IMG/VR virus record: IMGVR_UViG_3300030389_003255
Span: 1-64,000 of that record
DNA length: 64,000 nucleotides
Strand: one strand, 5' to 3'
Source: a virus
Position 1 is the first letter of the stretch. Every line of letters starts with the position of its first letter. Shown one piece after another: positions 25,391-35,906 of the stretch. The position numbers were made by a program, and so were the translations under genes. The notes beneath the pieces were generated by a model. That model ran no database searches. It worked only from the letters and a program-made list of their open reading frames with translations, and had not been told where the DNA came from.

Positions 25391-28300
25391 AGTAAATCTT
25401 CCTCTAGCAAAGTGGTGAGTGTGATGCTTCCTTCTGCAAACCCAAATGTATTGGTGTTTGTATTTAGTGTTGCCGCAAAGCCTAGATGGAAAGTCCCCGT
25501 TGCTGACCTAGTTCTAATTAAGAGAGAAATTTCTTTTAAGTTTACTTTCTCCAATAGGTCTACCGAAGAGGATTTTTCATTGAAAGACAATGCTCTCAAA
25601 GTGTTTGATGTAGCCTGTGTTTGTAACAGTAGTTCAGCAAACACATCTTCTAGTCTCTTAGAATATTTACCCATCTCTACTGTAACAAAACCACTGATGG
25701 GGTGAGCCACATCTAAAACGATGTAATTATCTAAACCAACATTCTCTTGCTTGGACTCGAATTGGATTATATCTCCAGCCCTTAATTGTTCGTGGCCTGT
25801 TGGTATAACTCTAACCTTTATTTTTTTACTTAGAGTTCCATGTATTCTTAGCAGTTTACTTGCTCTATCGTCCACATCTTGTTGGGTTATTAAGGTAGAA
25901 TCAATCTCTTCAAGAGTTTTTCTTCCGATTTTCTGTATGCTACTCAGGTTCTTTTTATCTGCCTTGTGCGATGAGCCATAGACTATTACTTGATTATAAA
26001 AGTCAAAACCGCTATCAACAGTTTCATAATCTACTATTTTATCGTCATCTATTAGAATATTAGTTCTAAAAATAGTATCATCTCTGGGTTTAACACTAAA
26101 TGAATTTTCATTAATTATTAAAGACAAATCCTTTCTTTCTAATACATAATTGATTGCAGAAAACAAAGAAGCCCCTATAAATTTAGGGGCAATAAACAAC
26201 GGAAATGTTGGAGAAGTATTATCAAAAGTCAAACCTTCTTCTTCAAAAAGTTCATTTATTAGAGACTCAGATTCATCTGCTATTGTAGCCGTAGAACCTA
26301 TACAAGCCCTGTTTGGATTTATTTTTAACTCTTCTAATGAATTAACTATAAATGTCTCTGAAACTGAGACTACTCCATTTAGTTTCTTTTTGTCTTTAAT
26401 TACTAAACTATGAACATTTGTTGCTAAGGTCTTTGATGAGGTGTTACTCTTAAAAGAATTATCTCCATCACTATAAAATAATTCATATTCTCCTAATGGC
26501 AAAACACCGGTAGAAGAGGTTGTAATTAAATTGGTTGAGGATGTCTGTTCGTGTGCATCTAACATAACATACATGGATAATACTGCTTCGTTTGTAGTTT
26601 GATATTCTCTACCACCTTCGTTAAAAAAGTAATTATCTTTTTGCTTTCCATACATCTCTTCAGAATTGGCTTTTTTAGTATATTCCGGTCTTGGAACAAA
26701 TAATTGTATATTATCGGGAGATTCTTCATAGAAGCAAACTGGATTAGGTTGCATTATTCTATATGCCTTTCCGTTAGTTAGGGCTACTTCTGTGTATAAT
26801 TCTACTTGATTACTACCGTCTGTTACTTCTTGAGCATAAACATATATTGGTTGAACCTTATTACCTATTATAGAATCTACTGAACTGACACTAGGAGAAC
26901 CACTCTCTTCTATCAAATAGCACCCTGTTAAATCAACAAATTTTAACCAAGCAGTTTTATCAGGATGATGAGGAGTAATTATTGTTTTGTAGATTTGGCT
27001 TCCGGAAGAACGATGCAAAACCCCTCCACTTATTTTACTAGAACCTGTATTATAAAATAACCTAAGTTTGAATCCAATAAATGCTCCATCCGCAGGAGAT
27101 TCAATTGAGGTGTAATCTTTGGTTGAAGAATCATTAGTTCTAAAGAACTCTTTAAAATGATTTAATGAACATACATTTATTATTTCTCTACTGCCTATTG
27201 TTGTCCCGCCGGTTTCAATACCGCCAGCATTAGTTCCTAATACCCCTGTGCAGTTTCCCGCTTCTAGATTGTGATGAGAATCTTCAATGTCATATACATC
27301 TAAAATAACACCAATAGTTCCTCCATAAGAATTATTTTCTACGGCTTTTACAGTTTCTTGTGATGGAACTGTAAAAGCCCCATCTAAGGTCGCTACATAA
27401 AGACTATTATTAAACAACTTATCTCTGTAAATACTAGGTAAAACTACTTCCGCATCAGTAGGCATAGTTATAGCACCGCTATTTTTAGTGAAGGCATAAT
27501 CAGCACTTTGTTCACCATAATTGTATTTAGTTGTTTTAGGAATAATAGCACCCTTTAAAGGATGATACCGGCTAGTAGCAGTTCCATCTATACTATCTAT
27601 TTTATGCCTTCCGCCAATACCAGAGGAAAAGATATTCGTTATTCTAATAGGATTAGAATGAGTGCTAGAAAAGTCAGGAGTTCTAACAGTTCCAGTAATT
27701 CCGTGAACATCAGTTGTCCCGTTACTTGCTATTGTAGCAATATATTTATTATCACTAGTATATATGTCATCTCCTGCAACTAATGTTAAGGAGTTTTGAA
27801 ATGTAATAGTATTACTAACACCGTTGATAGCGGTAATACTATTGCCTGTCAAGGCTATTCTTTGAAAGAAAGTATTCACCATTGAATTAGGATTTTCTCC
27901 ATAAAATTCATCTGTGGCTTTTTCGGGGTTAATTAGATTAAAATTTTCATCATAAACACATTCAGTTAATCTCATTAAATTAAATCTCTTCAAATCAGAA
28001 AGTGTTTGTTCAGTGTTAAAGGATAGTGTCTGAAAGTTAGAATCTTTTAGAATAATATTTGCATTGTCTGTTTTTTTCGCATTATCTATCATTAGTAATT
28101 TATAATCATTAATCGTCTTAAGATTAGAAAATATACTACTACATCTATTTACATCATGCGGAAGAATATCACAAGTAATATACAGAAACAATCTAGGAAA
28201 AGAATAGTCCTTTCCTTCAAATATTAAACTCTGAGCAGAAGTAGAACTGTTAAAACCTAAAGCACTGATAGGGCTAGCAGAAAGAATACCGCTATTTCTT

Positions 28301-31300
28301 TTCATTCTTCTTTGATGTGTTATATTAGAACCGTAAGCACTAGTCATTCCTCTCATATCATATGGTATCTTTCTATTCGAGTCTGTTTTACCTTCTTCTA
28401 TAACATTTGAAATACCAGAATTAACATTTGGTTTAAACTGATAAGAGGTAAAGTTTCTACTAAAATTATTTTTTCTAACACTGTAAAGTCCAGCAGTTAT
28501 GTTATTAGAACCGTCATCAACTGTAAATTGCTCATCTCCTAATCTTTTAGTATCAGAGTTGAAGGACTTGTATATTGGCATCCCAAATTCTTTATTCATA
28601 TCAGTAGTTCCTAGATGCATATTAAAGGGAACTAAACTAACATTACCATCAGAGGAGAAAGTATGGTGGGGTATTGTTACTATTTTTCCTCCCCATAGGT
28701 GTGCTGAATTGATAACATTTAGATGACTTCTTTTTCTAGTTGATAGAAAAATAACACTTCCTATATCAAAATCTAAAATATTGTTTGCGCTAGTTTGAGT
28801 TCTATCAAGCATCACTGATATTAGCGATGTGTTACTAGATGGGTTTCCGCTACCATATAAGTTAGCAACAGAATCTTGTTGGAATATATCTAAAACATAA
28901 CCAATAAATCCTTTTGTTTCAGTAGCAGAACTAGCAAAGGTTTCGCAATATAATGGGTCGCCAATATTTACATTAGTCAGTGAAGAAGTTTGAAAGACTG
29001 CTTGACCGGAACTTGCATTAACTGTAACAACTGCGGCTTGAGTATAAGTCGTTTCTACTCTCTCAGCGTTAATACCTTCATATTGTATTTTCCTACCTAA
29101 AGTCAAAGGAATATAAGGGGCTAGTTCTATTTCCGTAATATTATCTTTTTTAGATGTAGATACCACTTCAAAGTCAATCAGCGTATCAACTGTGTCAAAT
29201 GCAGTTTCCCCATTACTACCGATTTCATCCTTTAACTTACATTGAAAGGCATTATCGTTTGCTATACTAGAGGGACTATTTATGTGATAGCCAATTGCCG
29301 ATTCATCATTATCATCGTATGCTCCGGTTGTAAGACTAAAAGAACCAAATGATGATGTCCCTACCAGACTTCCTCCTTCTGCCGCATCAAAGCCTAATCC
29401 TAAGTTCATATTGCCCGCAGTAAAGATAACTCCTTTACCGGCAGAACCTACTAAAGAAGTGGGGGAAGAAGAGGCAATATGAGAAGAACCAAGAGCCTTT
29501 GTAAAAATATAATTTTTCTCATTTTGTTTGTATATTGTTTCTCCTGCACTTACTCTAGTTATAGCCCTAGTTATCCCAACTTGGACTAAACTTCCGCTAT
29601 AAGTGCTAACAGAAGTAACTCTGCCAATATATCCATTAATAGAAAATAACAAATCACCAACGACAGGCATTGAAGCAAAACTGGAAGAAGAAACTCCAAA
29701 CTGAATAAGATTATCAAAACACTCTACTTCGTTAGGTGCAGAAGAACCATTACCTGCATATGTTATTGTTAATTTATTATACGGGCTAAATGAAGAATAG
29801 ATAATATCTTCACTAAATGTAGTATCTTTATTGATAACAGGTGATAGTAACTTACTTAGTTTATCTCTACCTTTAATGTCTAAAAAAGTCTGAGAACCCT
29901 CTTTTGCCGTATCTATTTGCTCTACTTCTCCTTCAAACTTAAGAGAATATACAGTATATTCTCCCCTAATAAATTCTAAAGGATTAGTATAGTAACTATC
30001 TCCTGTATAAGATACGGTCATCATAGACTTATCTTTATCAACTGCTGAAATAGTAGCAAATAATTTATTTTCATTTGTGGAATTAAATACAATTTCTAAG
30101 TTGTCTGTTCTATTGATTAAGTTCATTGTGGTTATAATTGTATTATCTGTAGGATTATACGCCCTTCTCGAAAGAATATCATCAGCAGTAGGAGTAAAAC
30201 TTAACGAAGTAAATGATTGAGCATTCTCTGTTCTTTTTTCTGCTCTAACTGTTAAAGTTTGTAGAGTTGCCGGATTAGTAAAAGAACCTATGCTAGACAC
30301 TAACATTATCTTATCTTGTATTTTTACTTCATCTCCTACATTAAGAACCGTTCCTAAATCGTATTCAGTTCTAATGTTAAAGGTATTTGCTGATGCTTCG
30401 GAAACAAAAGAAGCCTTAAGTTCTATAAAATCATCTAGGTTAGCCCTATGTAATAAATTTCTAACCTTATATGGGTCAAAGACATTTATCTTTTTGTTCA
30501 TTATTCTCCCATTATCTACTATTCTACTTTCGGAAAAACTACCTTGATTAATAGAATCTCTGGTTTCATTCTCTATTACTGCTGTAGCCAAATTACTTTT
30601 TTCGGGAGAATGACTGTAATGTAAGTATCTAGTCTGCCCTAGAGTATCTCTAGTTGTTATAGAATTATCACTACTTCTTCTAGCGTTTATGTAAGAATCT
30701 TTATACACATTATAGTCAAGAGAAACTGTTCCTCCTTCATTAGAAGTTGTGTTCCCACCTGCTCCGATATCTAATGTTCTAAGTTTATCAGTCATATTAA
30801 CTACTAAAGAATATTTACTATAGTCAATTATTCTTTTACCAAAGTCTGAGACTGTTCTAAAAGTTATACCGTCCGAAGCGTGTTGTGCTATTGTTACAGT
30901 GGTAGAACTTCCTGCTTTTCCTAAAGCATAATACTTAGTGTTGTGGTCTAGTTCATTTTTTTTGTCTAATCTTTCATTAAAGAAATAAAATAAAGGTCTA
31001 GCGCAAACCAAGTTATCTTTTAAATTAGCACTAGAGGCATCTTGTTTTAACCCAACCGACAAAGCGACAATTTTATTGTTGGTATCATTTATTCCAGTAA
31101 TGATTCTGTATTTTGTTCCTTTTGGTATTTCATTTCCTAATTTTGGCTCAAATTCAAACGCGTCACAGGTGCTAGTCCCATTACCATTATCTTCAACAAT
31201 AAGATTAGTTACTTTAGCAAAATGGTGTTTCTTATCATCATCAGAATGAATTAATACAAAGTAATCTACTGTATCAAAATTATTAAATGTTAAAGTAGAT

Positions 31301-31497
31301 TCACTTTTTATTCTAAAGCCTTTTGTCGTAGCCCCGTTGTTTAGTTCTGAACCTATTGTCATACTAGTGCTAAGGCTATCATCAGCCATAACAATAACAG
31401 AAATAAAATGTCCATCTGTAACACTACTTGTTTCTTGAAACTTTACATTAGTAGGTGCATCATCCTTTGCCGCAGTTGGGTTTGTATTGAAAGCCAT
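25387..31497 (-). CDS. giant tail hub/tip protein (2036 residues)
   Basis: The largest gene of the window. The first 1,600 residues are Ser/Thr/Asn-rich repeats of beta-type domains. The C-terminal 350 residues resemble baseplate hub proteins of the gpD/gp27 type, with a stretch R-I-H-G-T-L-S-K-K and R-A-G-D-I-I-Q-F near residues 1870-1900. Such proteins form the tail tip and penetrate or contact the cell surface. It overlaps the LamG-domain gene at its start and the small baseplate gene at its end. Confidence 0.7.
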   Translation of the reverse strand: MAFNTNPTAAKDDAPTNVKFQETSSVTDGHFISVIVMADDSLSTSMTIGSELNNGATTKGFRIKSESTLTFNNFDTVDYFVLIHSDDDKKHHFAKVTNLIVEDNGNGTSTCDAFEFEPKLGNEIPKGTKYRIITGINDTNNKIVALSVGLKQDASSANLKDNLVCARPLFYFFNERLDKKNELDHNTKYYALGKAGSSTTVTIAQHASDGITFRTVSDFGKRIIDYSKYSLVVNMTDKLRTLDIGAGGNTTSNEGGTVSLDYNVYKDSYINARRSSDNSITTRDTLGQTRYLHYSHSPEKSNLATAVIENETRDSINQGSFSESRIVDNGRIMNKKINVFDPYKVRNLLHRANLDDFIELKASFVSEASANTFNIRTEYDLGTVLNVGDEVKIQDKIMLVSSIGSFTNPATLQTLTVRAEKRTENAQSFTSLSFTPTADDILSRRAYNPTDNTIITTMNLINRTDNLEIVFNSTNENKLFATISAVDKDKSMMTVSYTGDSYYTNPLEFIRGEYTVYSLKFEGEVEQIDTAKEGSQTFLDIKGRDKLSKLLSPVINKDTTFSEDIIYSSFSPYNKLTITYAGNGSSAPNEVECFDNLIQFGVSSSSFASMPVVGDLLFSINGYIGRVTSVSTYSGSLVQVGITRAITRVSAGETIYKQNEKNYIFTKALGSSHIASSSPTSLVGSAGKGVIFTAGNMNLGLGFDAAEGGSLVGTSSFGSFSLTTGAYDDNDESAIGYHINSPSSIANDNAFQCKLKDEIGSNGETAFDTVDTLIDFEVVSTSKKDNITEIELAPYIPLTLGRKIQYEGINAERVETTYTQAAVVTVNASSGQAVFQTSSLTNVNIGDPLYCETFASSATETKGFIGYVLDIFQQDSVANLYGSGNPSSNTSLISVMLDRTQTSANNILDFDIGSVIFLSTRKRSHLNVINSAHLWGGKIVTIPHHTFSSDGNVSLVPFNMHLGTTDMNKEFGMPIYKSFNSDTKRLGDEQFTVDDGSNNITAGLYSVRKNNFSRNFTSYQFKPNVNSGISNVIEEGKTDSNRKIPYDMRGMTSAYGSNITHQRRMKRNSGILSASPISALGFNSSTSAQSLIFEGKDYSFPRLFLYITCDILPHDVNRCSSIFSNLKTINDYKLLMIDNAKKTDNANIILKDSNFQTLSFNTEQTLSDLKRFNLMRLTECVYDENFNLINPEKATDEFYGENPNSMVNTFFQRIALTGNSITAINGVSNTITFQNSLTLVAGDDIYTSDNKYIATIASNGTTDVHGITGTVRTPDFSSTHSNPIRITNIFSSGIGGRHKIDSIDGTATSRYHPLKGAIIPKTTKYNYGEQSADYAFTKNSGAITMPTDAEVVLPSIYRDKLFNNSLYVATLDGAFTVPSQETVKAVENNSYGGTIGVILDVYDIEDSHHNLEAGNCTGVLGTNAGGIETGGTTIGSREIINVCSLNHFKEFFRTNDSSTKDYTSIESPADGAFIGFKLRLFYNTGSSKISGGVLHRSSGSQIYKTIITPHHPDKTAWLKFVDLTGCYLIEESGSPSVSSVDSIIGNKVQPIYVYAQEVTDGSNQVELYTEVALTNGKAYRIMQPNPVCFYEESPDNIQLFVPRPEYTKKANSEEMYGKQKDNYFFNEGGREYQTTNEAVLSMYVMLDAHEQTSSTNLITTSSTGVLPLGEYELFYSDGDNSFKSNTSSKTLATNVHSLVIKDKKKLNGVVSVSETFIVNSLEELKINPNRACIGSTATIADESESLINELFEEEGLTFDNTSPTFPLFIAPKFIGASLFSAINYVLERKDLSLIINENSFSVKPRDDTIFRTNILIDDDKIVDYETVDSGFDFYNQVIVYGSSHKADKKNLSSIQKIGRKTLEEIDSTLITQQDVDDRASKLLRIHGTLSKKIKVRVIPTGHEQLRAGDIIQFESKQENVGLDNYIVLDVAHPISGFVTVEMGKYSKRLEDVFAELLLQTQATSNTLRALSFNEKSSSVDLLEKVNLKEISLLIRTRSATGTFHLGFAATLNTNTNTFGFAEGSITLTTLLEEDLL

Positions 31498-32735
31498 TAC
31501 TCATCAACCTCCTCGAATCTAAGATACACCAAAGCATCACTATAAGTCGGAGTAAGATTAGTTAAAGTAGAGAACACATCTTTTCTTTTATTCACTATTG
31601 ACAACTCATGAAATTCTCCCATAAATTGTTTATTTGTGCTTGCTGAACCTGCTCCTGTATTTCCTTGACCATTAGCCCCTAAGAATAAATCCTCTCTAGC
31701 AAAGATAAAATCACCAGTATCTTGATGAGTTTCTTTCAGTATTCTAGAACCGTTTAAGTAAATAGAAACTTCTCTACTAGTATTATCAAATGAACATGCT
31801 ATATGAAATGAATTATTTACATAAGCAGGGTCAGCCCTTCCCTTAACAAATACCTCACAACCCGCATTTATTATCGCTTCGTTCTCCGAAGAAATGCTAT
31901 TGTTAGGAAAGTTCAACCTAGTAGTGCCTTTAGCAACAACAAATCCTATGTTTATGTATTGTGAATTTTGCCTTATGAATATATCTGTCTTGCCGTCACT
32001 AGCAAGAGAAACTTCTGTATTATCTAATGAAGAGAAGTTTATCTGTTCTGTTCCACCAAAGCCTAAAGCGGGGTCGTTTACTCCACTAGCCGCAATAGAA
32101 GTAGCGTCACCGATTTTAATATATTCAGTTCTACCATTTACTAACCCAGTTAAATCGTCATCACTAGAATATTTAACAAAAGAAGAACGATTTGGTTCTA
32201 TAACAACAGGGCTAGTAAATGTTCTAACTGCATTACTTCCTATTTTTATCTTAGCCATAATCTTGTATCTAGCAGGATTATTCCTAGTTCTACCTGTCGT
32301 AGAATTAGGATGTGTCCCAGTAAAATCCGAATTCAATGCTTCATTTACTAGAAATAAAGAAAAATTAGTGCTGTGAAAAAGAGCCATTTCATGAGTATCT
32401 CTTTCTGTTTTATCTAGATATGTCTCTCCTTGAAGAACTGCATCGTTGGTTTCTGTAACTAAATGAGCAGGAAATATTTTTTTTGAGGTTAATCTATTAG
32501 GAACTGCCGCTTGACCACTAACATTAGTTCCTGCCCCCATTATATCGTAAGGTGTCACTACTGCCTCTATTGTAAACGAACCAGTATGCGCCCATATTCC
32601 ATAAGTAATATCATCAGTAGTATCGCTAGATGTTCCAGCATCGGGTATATTTTCGGCATAGTCAATAGTAGCAAAACCATTACACATTACAGGAAATACC
32701 AAACTTCTTTGTTTTCCTACGAACACATTATACAT
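31497..32735 (-). CDS. tail protein with concanavalin/LamG-like lectin domain
   Basis: A 412-residue protein. The last 100 residues follow the LamG/concanavalin fold: an F-H-I-A-C-S-F strand, V-S-I-Y-L-N-G, L-F-L-G-A-N-G, and a closing G-E-F-H-E-L-S-I. These domains bind sugars on cell surfaces. Position between the hub and the distal tail protein suggests a carbohydrate-binding tail-tip component. Confidence 0.7.
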   Translation of the reverse strand: MYNVFVGKQRSLVFPVMCNGFATIDYAENIPDAGTSSDTTDDITYGIWAHTGSFTIEAVVTPYDIMGAGTNVSGQAAVPNRLTSKKIFPAHLVTETNDAVLQGETYLDKTERDTHEMALFHSTNFSLFLVNEALNSDFTGTHPNSTTGRTRNNPARYKIMAKIKIGSNAVRTFTSPVVIEPNRSSFVKYSSDDDLTGLVNGRTEYIKIGDATSIAASGVNDPALGFGGTEQINFSSLDNTEVSLASDGKTDIFIRQNSQYINIGFVVAKGTTRLNFPNNSISSENEAIINAGCEVFVKGRADPAYVNNSFHIACSFDNTSREVSIYLNGSRILKETHQDTGDFIFAREDLFLGANGQGNTGAGSASTNKQFMGEFHELSIVNKRKDVFSTLTNLTPTYSDALVYLRFEEVDE

Positions 32736-32744
32736 CTATTCACC

Positions 32745-33380
32745 TCAAGGCAATACATCTGCAATAGTAAACTCCATACTAAATTCAATTTCAACTGTTT
32801 CGGCCGCTAAAGTAAAACTAAAACTAGATACAAATCCTTTCAGCCCTGTGCTTGTAAGACTAGTGGGAAAATTGTCCCTAGCCAAAAAAGCACCCTGATT
32901 ATCTAGTTCTCCCGCCCCACCTCTAGCCTTGAAGGTAAAAGGTATCTGGGTTGTGCTTGTTCTCTGATTGTAATCCTTATCTACCTTAGAGTCCATTAGA
33001 ATAGTTATTTCTTGAAACGCCTGATATTCATTTATTCCTGTAGCATCTACACCCGAAGCAATGAGTTGTGCAATCTCTTGTGCTGTAAACTCTAACGATT
33101 TAACAGCAGAAGCACTATCATTAGGGTCTATTCTCGTATGACTTCTTTTGAGAGTATCGTCCACAATAAAACCTGTCAAGGACAATCTTCTCTCGGCTTT
33201 ACCAGTATCTAGAGCAATTGTTCTAGACTGACCTAATCCAATTCCGCCAAAGGGAATAGTAAAATTTGGAATATTTTTATCTACACTAAAAGCCGCAGAA
33301 GTTATTTTTAGCGGTATAGTGTCTACCGTTAAATCACTACCACTGAATTTTTGTAATTTTAAGTAAACATAATCTGACAT
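32745..33380 (-). CDS. tail protein, possible distal tail component
   Basis: A 211-residue beta-rich protein encoded directly after the tape measure gene, the usual place for the distal tail protein. No diagnostic motif is visible, so the role is assigned from gene order. Confidence 0.55.
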   Translation of the reverse strand: MSDYVYLKLQKFSGSDLTVDTIPLKITSAAFSVDKNIPNFTIPFGGIGLGQSRTIALDTGKAERRLSLTGFIVDDTLKRSHTRIDPNDSASAVKSLEFTAQEIAQLIASGVDATGINEYQAFQEITILMDSKVDKDYNQRTSTTQIPFTFKARGGAGELDNQGAFLARDNFPTSLTSTGLKGFVSSFSFTLAAETVEIEFSMEFTIADVLP

Positions 33381-33388
33381 CTAATCAC

Positions 33389-35137
33389 CTATATAGAATT
33401 CCTAAAAGAAGAACGCCTATTTATTTTAGTGCTAACCATTCTTCCTATTTCATCAGCAACCTTTCTCATTTCATCTCTTGATGTATCTTTAGCGTTAATG
33501 GTTATGTTGAAGTTATTTACAGTCGAACCCATCATACTTTTAGTATCTTTATCATTGTAAACTCTAGAACCTGCATTCAATCTAACTAATTCTGCCCCTC
33601 TTTCTCCGACTAATTGCATACCAGTCTTTCTAACTAAACCACCATCAGCATAAGAACCTGCTATATTTATTCCAGAACCTAATTCAATTCCTCCTCCGAT
33701 TTGTTTATTGAAGTTATTAACGGCCTTTGAAAACTTATCTCCAATACCTCCGAAAAAGTCCTTTGTTTTATCAACTGCCGCCCTCACTATGCTCACTCTA
33801 AGAATAGCGTCCTTTAGTCCCTTTAAACCATCTTGTAACAATATACTACCTACTTTGTATACCGCAATACCTATCAAAGCGACTAACCAAACCGGAGCAC
33901 CTAATATGAACGATGTTACTGCAATTAACGCACCTGCGGCTAGAGCAATTTTACCCTTAGTAGATAATTCTGATATTTTCTCTATTATTGTGGCAAATAA
34001 TCCAAATCCTACTCCCGCAACAAAGGTAATTATCGCTCCTCCTAATGTTATTAGTAGGCCTACTGCTAATTGTAATATTCCCCACGATAGCGTTATTATG
34101 CTATTTATGAAATCAGTTAAAGTGCCGTCTCCGAAAAATACATTAAATATTCCTTTTAATCCATTAAAGATATCTTTCATGGCAGGTAAAATTAAACTCA
34201 AACCAAATAAAACTACAGCCTTAGTAGCCGTAAGTGCTTTTTTAATAGTTGGCCCTAATAATTTTAAGATAATATATAATCCTGAAACAAAAGCAAGGAA
34301 GGCTGTAAAAAAGAAAGCCACTCTTCTTCCTATTAATGTAATAGTATTGCCTATTGATTTCATGACATCTGCAAATTTAATATTTTTTAGTTTTTCTAAA
34401 AATTCTTCTCTTTTCTTTTGAAATGGAGTTAGTTGTTTTACAAACCTTCCTGCCCTTTCTCCTTCTCTAAGACCTCTACTAATTCTTCTTCCTGCTATAT
34501 TTTTTCTAGTGTCTAAACCAAAGAATGTTCCTAACTTGCTAGTTCGTATATCCTTTATCATTTTCTTACCTAAGAATCCTCCGCTATAACTTAAGAATTT
34601 GCCGACATTTCCTAATGCTTTCGATAATTTACTGACCTCTTCGGTTGTCTCTGTTATTTCTTTTTTTGCTCTTGGAAATGCAGTTCTTAATGTTCCTCCG
34701 ATAAATTGGAAAGTCAATGCAATCTTATTTAATACAGCGAAAGAACCCGGAACAAAGCCGAAAAAGAACCTTCTAAATTTAGACGCTTCAAAACCTAATA
34801 TTCTAACATCTTCTTCTGTTTTTGTCAAAAACTCGGCAAAGTATTCTAATACTGTTCCGCCTTGTTTCCTATAAGACATTAATGTTCTAGGACTAAACAA
34901 CTCAAATCTTTTGGGGTCTGCTCTTTCCGATAAGTCTTTTAGTGTGTCTTTAAAGATTTGAGTTCTTTTGTTTGCTCTTGTTATGGCTACTCCAAAAGCA
35001 TTTACTTTATTTCCAAATTTGTCTACTTTATCTCCGGCCTCATCAACAAGTGGTGCGGTTTTTTCTAATAGAGATTTAATGTCGTTTAACAACCGCATAG
35101 TAGCGTTATTTGCCATTTGACCTACCATATTAAACAC
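33389..35137 (-). CDS. tape measure protein
   Basis: A 582-residue protein with a coiled N-terminus and several hydrophobic helices (about residues 265-440). The C-terminal signature G-G-L-V-R-K-T-G-x-Q-L-V-G-E-R-G-A-E-L-V matches the V-G-E-x-G-P-E pattern of many tape measures. The gene is preceded by two small tail-chaperone genes, as expected. The length suggests a relatively short siphovirus-like tail, if the usual length rule applies. Confidence 0.88.
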   Translation of the reverse strand: MFNMVGQMANNATMRLLNDIKSLLEKTAPLVDEAGDKVDKFGNKVNAFGVAITRANKRTQIFKDTLKDLSERADPKRFELFSPRTLMSYRKQGGTVLEYFAEFLTKTEEDVRILGFEASKFRRFFFGFVPGSFAVLNKIALTFQFIGGTLRTAFPRAKKEITETTEEVSKLSKALGNVGKFLSYSGGFLGKKMIKDIRTSKLGTFFGLDTRKNIAGRRISRGLREGERAGRFVKQLTPFQKKREEFLEKLKNIKFADVMKSIGNTITLIGRRVAFFFTAFLAFVSGLYIILKLLGPTIKKALTATKAVVLFGLSLILPAMKDIFNGLKGIFNVFFGDGTLTDFINSIITLSWGILQLAVGLLITLGGAIITFVAGVGFGLFATIIEKISELSTKGKIALAAGALIAVTSFILGAPVWLVALIGIAVYKVGSILLQDGLKGLKDAILRVSIVRAAVDKTKDFFGGIGDKFSKAVNNFNKQIGGGIELGSGINIAGSYADGGLVRKTGMQLVGERGAELVRLNAGSRVYNDKDTKSMMGSTVNNFNITINAKDTSRDEMRKVADEIGRMVSTKINRRSSFRNSI

Positions 35138-35138
35138 C

Positions 35139-35351
35139 TTAAGTTTTCATTTGTCTTTTAGCCTTCTCCATCTCTTCTGCTTCAAGTTCCTTAACTGTTT
35201 GATGTATAAATAACATTTCCTTAACTAAACTAGCGGGCATTCTATAAACTTCCAACGGACTTATAGAAAAAGTAGTTGCTAAAGTATAAACTACTATTTT
35301 AGATAAGACTTGAGGAGAGCCATTTCCTGTCCTAATTGCTCTCCTCATCAT
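35139..35351 (-). CDS. tail assembly chaperone, downstream (gpT-like) part
   Basis: A 70-residue basic helical protein. It has its own ATG overlapping the upstream stop, but it is also reached in frame by a -1 shift at the slippery site 35,354-35,360. It is therefore probably made mainly as the C-terminal part of a fusion, like the lambda gpG-T product. It lies directly before the tape measure gene. Confidence 0.7.
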   Translation of the reverse strand: MMRRAIRTGNGSPQVLSKIVVYTLATTFSISPLEVYRMPASLVKEMLFIHQTVKELEAEEMEKAKRQMKT

Positions 35352-35710
35352 TCGTTTTTTTCTTCATCACCACTTTCTGCTAATGGATTTGGCAAAATCT
35401 CTTTTATTTGGTCGCCAACATAAGGAGTTAATCTAAGAATATCAATTGCTGAAAGACTTGGTTCTGTTTTTACAATAAAGTTTTCAACCATGTATTTGAA
35501 CATGCCATTTATATCAATGTCCATACTTTGCGTTTTAGCATCTATTTTCATTAATGTATTAATGGCTCTATCGACTTCTATCCATGTAGGTTCTTTTACC
35601 CATATTTTTAGATATTCATCGCTTTCAGGTGCTACTTTAATATAATGTAGCGTAGGCTCACTTGGCGCAAATAGCGCACTCTTATCACTTATTATTTTCT
35701 TTTCAGTCAT
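35348..35710 (-). CDS. tail assembly chaperone, upstream (gpG-like) part
   Basis: The start is ATG 35,710 after GGTGGAT; an in-frame upstream start would add eight residues. The 120-residue product is acidic and helical, like phage tail chaperones that coat the tape measure before tube assembly. The gene ends right after the slippery site, so two products are expected, the short form and the -1 fusion. Confidence 0.7.
   Translation of the reverse strand: MTEKKIISDKSALFAPSEPTLHYIKVAPESDEYLKIWVKEPTWIEVDRAINTLMKIDAKTQSMDIDINGMFKYMVENFIVKTEPSLSAIDILRLTPYVGDQIKEILPNPLAESGDEEKNE
35354..35360 (-). promoter_or_regulatory. -1 ribosomal frameshift site A-AAA-AAC
   Basis: The zero-frame codons read GAA-AAA-AAC-GAA-TGA. 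The heptamer A-AAA-AAC fits the X-XXY-YYZ slip rule exactly. After a -1 slip, the next codons are CGA-ATG-ATG, which is the frame of the downstream gene. The site is four codons from the stop. Whether a stimulatory structure follows was not assessed. Confidence 0.75.
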
Positions 35711-35763
35711 ATTATCCACCTTCAAAACCAACAAACAAACAAACGGTGTTGGTGGAATGTAAC

Positions 35764-35901
35764 TTATTCAGACTTTGGTTCTTCTTTTTTCTCCTCAGTC
35801 TTTTTAGTTTCAGTTTTTTTAGCCCTAGACTTCTTAGGCTTTGATTTAGATTCTAACTCTTCTTGCATTCTCTTTAAATTCTTTTGAAATTTAGAACCCA
35901 T
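35764..35901 (-). CDS. 45-residue lysine-rich protein
   Basis: ATG 35,901 follows GGTGATT and lies five bases after the tail-tube stop. The product is almost entirely Lys, Glu, Ser and Thr, and is probably unfolded or helical. It sits between the tail tube and the tail chaperones. The spacing and ribosome site support a real gene; the role is unknown. Confidence 0.5.
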   Translation of the reverse strand: MGSKFQKNLKRMQEELESKSKPKKSRAKKTETKKTEEKKEEPKSE

Positions 35902-35906
35902 TTGAA

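Noticed and set aside
33708-34421. 237-residue open frame on the + strand inside the tape measure gene
   Set aside because: It lies wholly opposite a well-supported leftward gene, has low-complexity Pro/Asn/Ile composition, no ribosome site and no family pattern.
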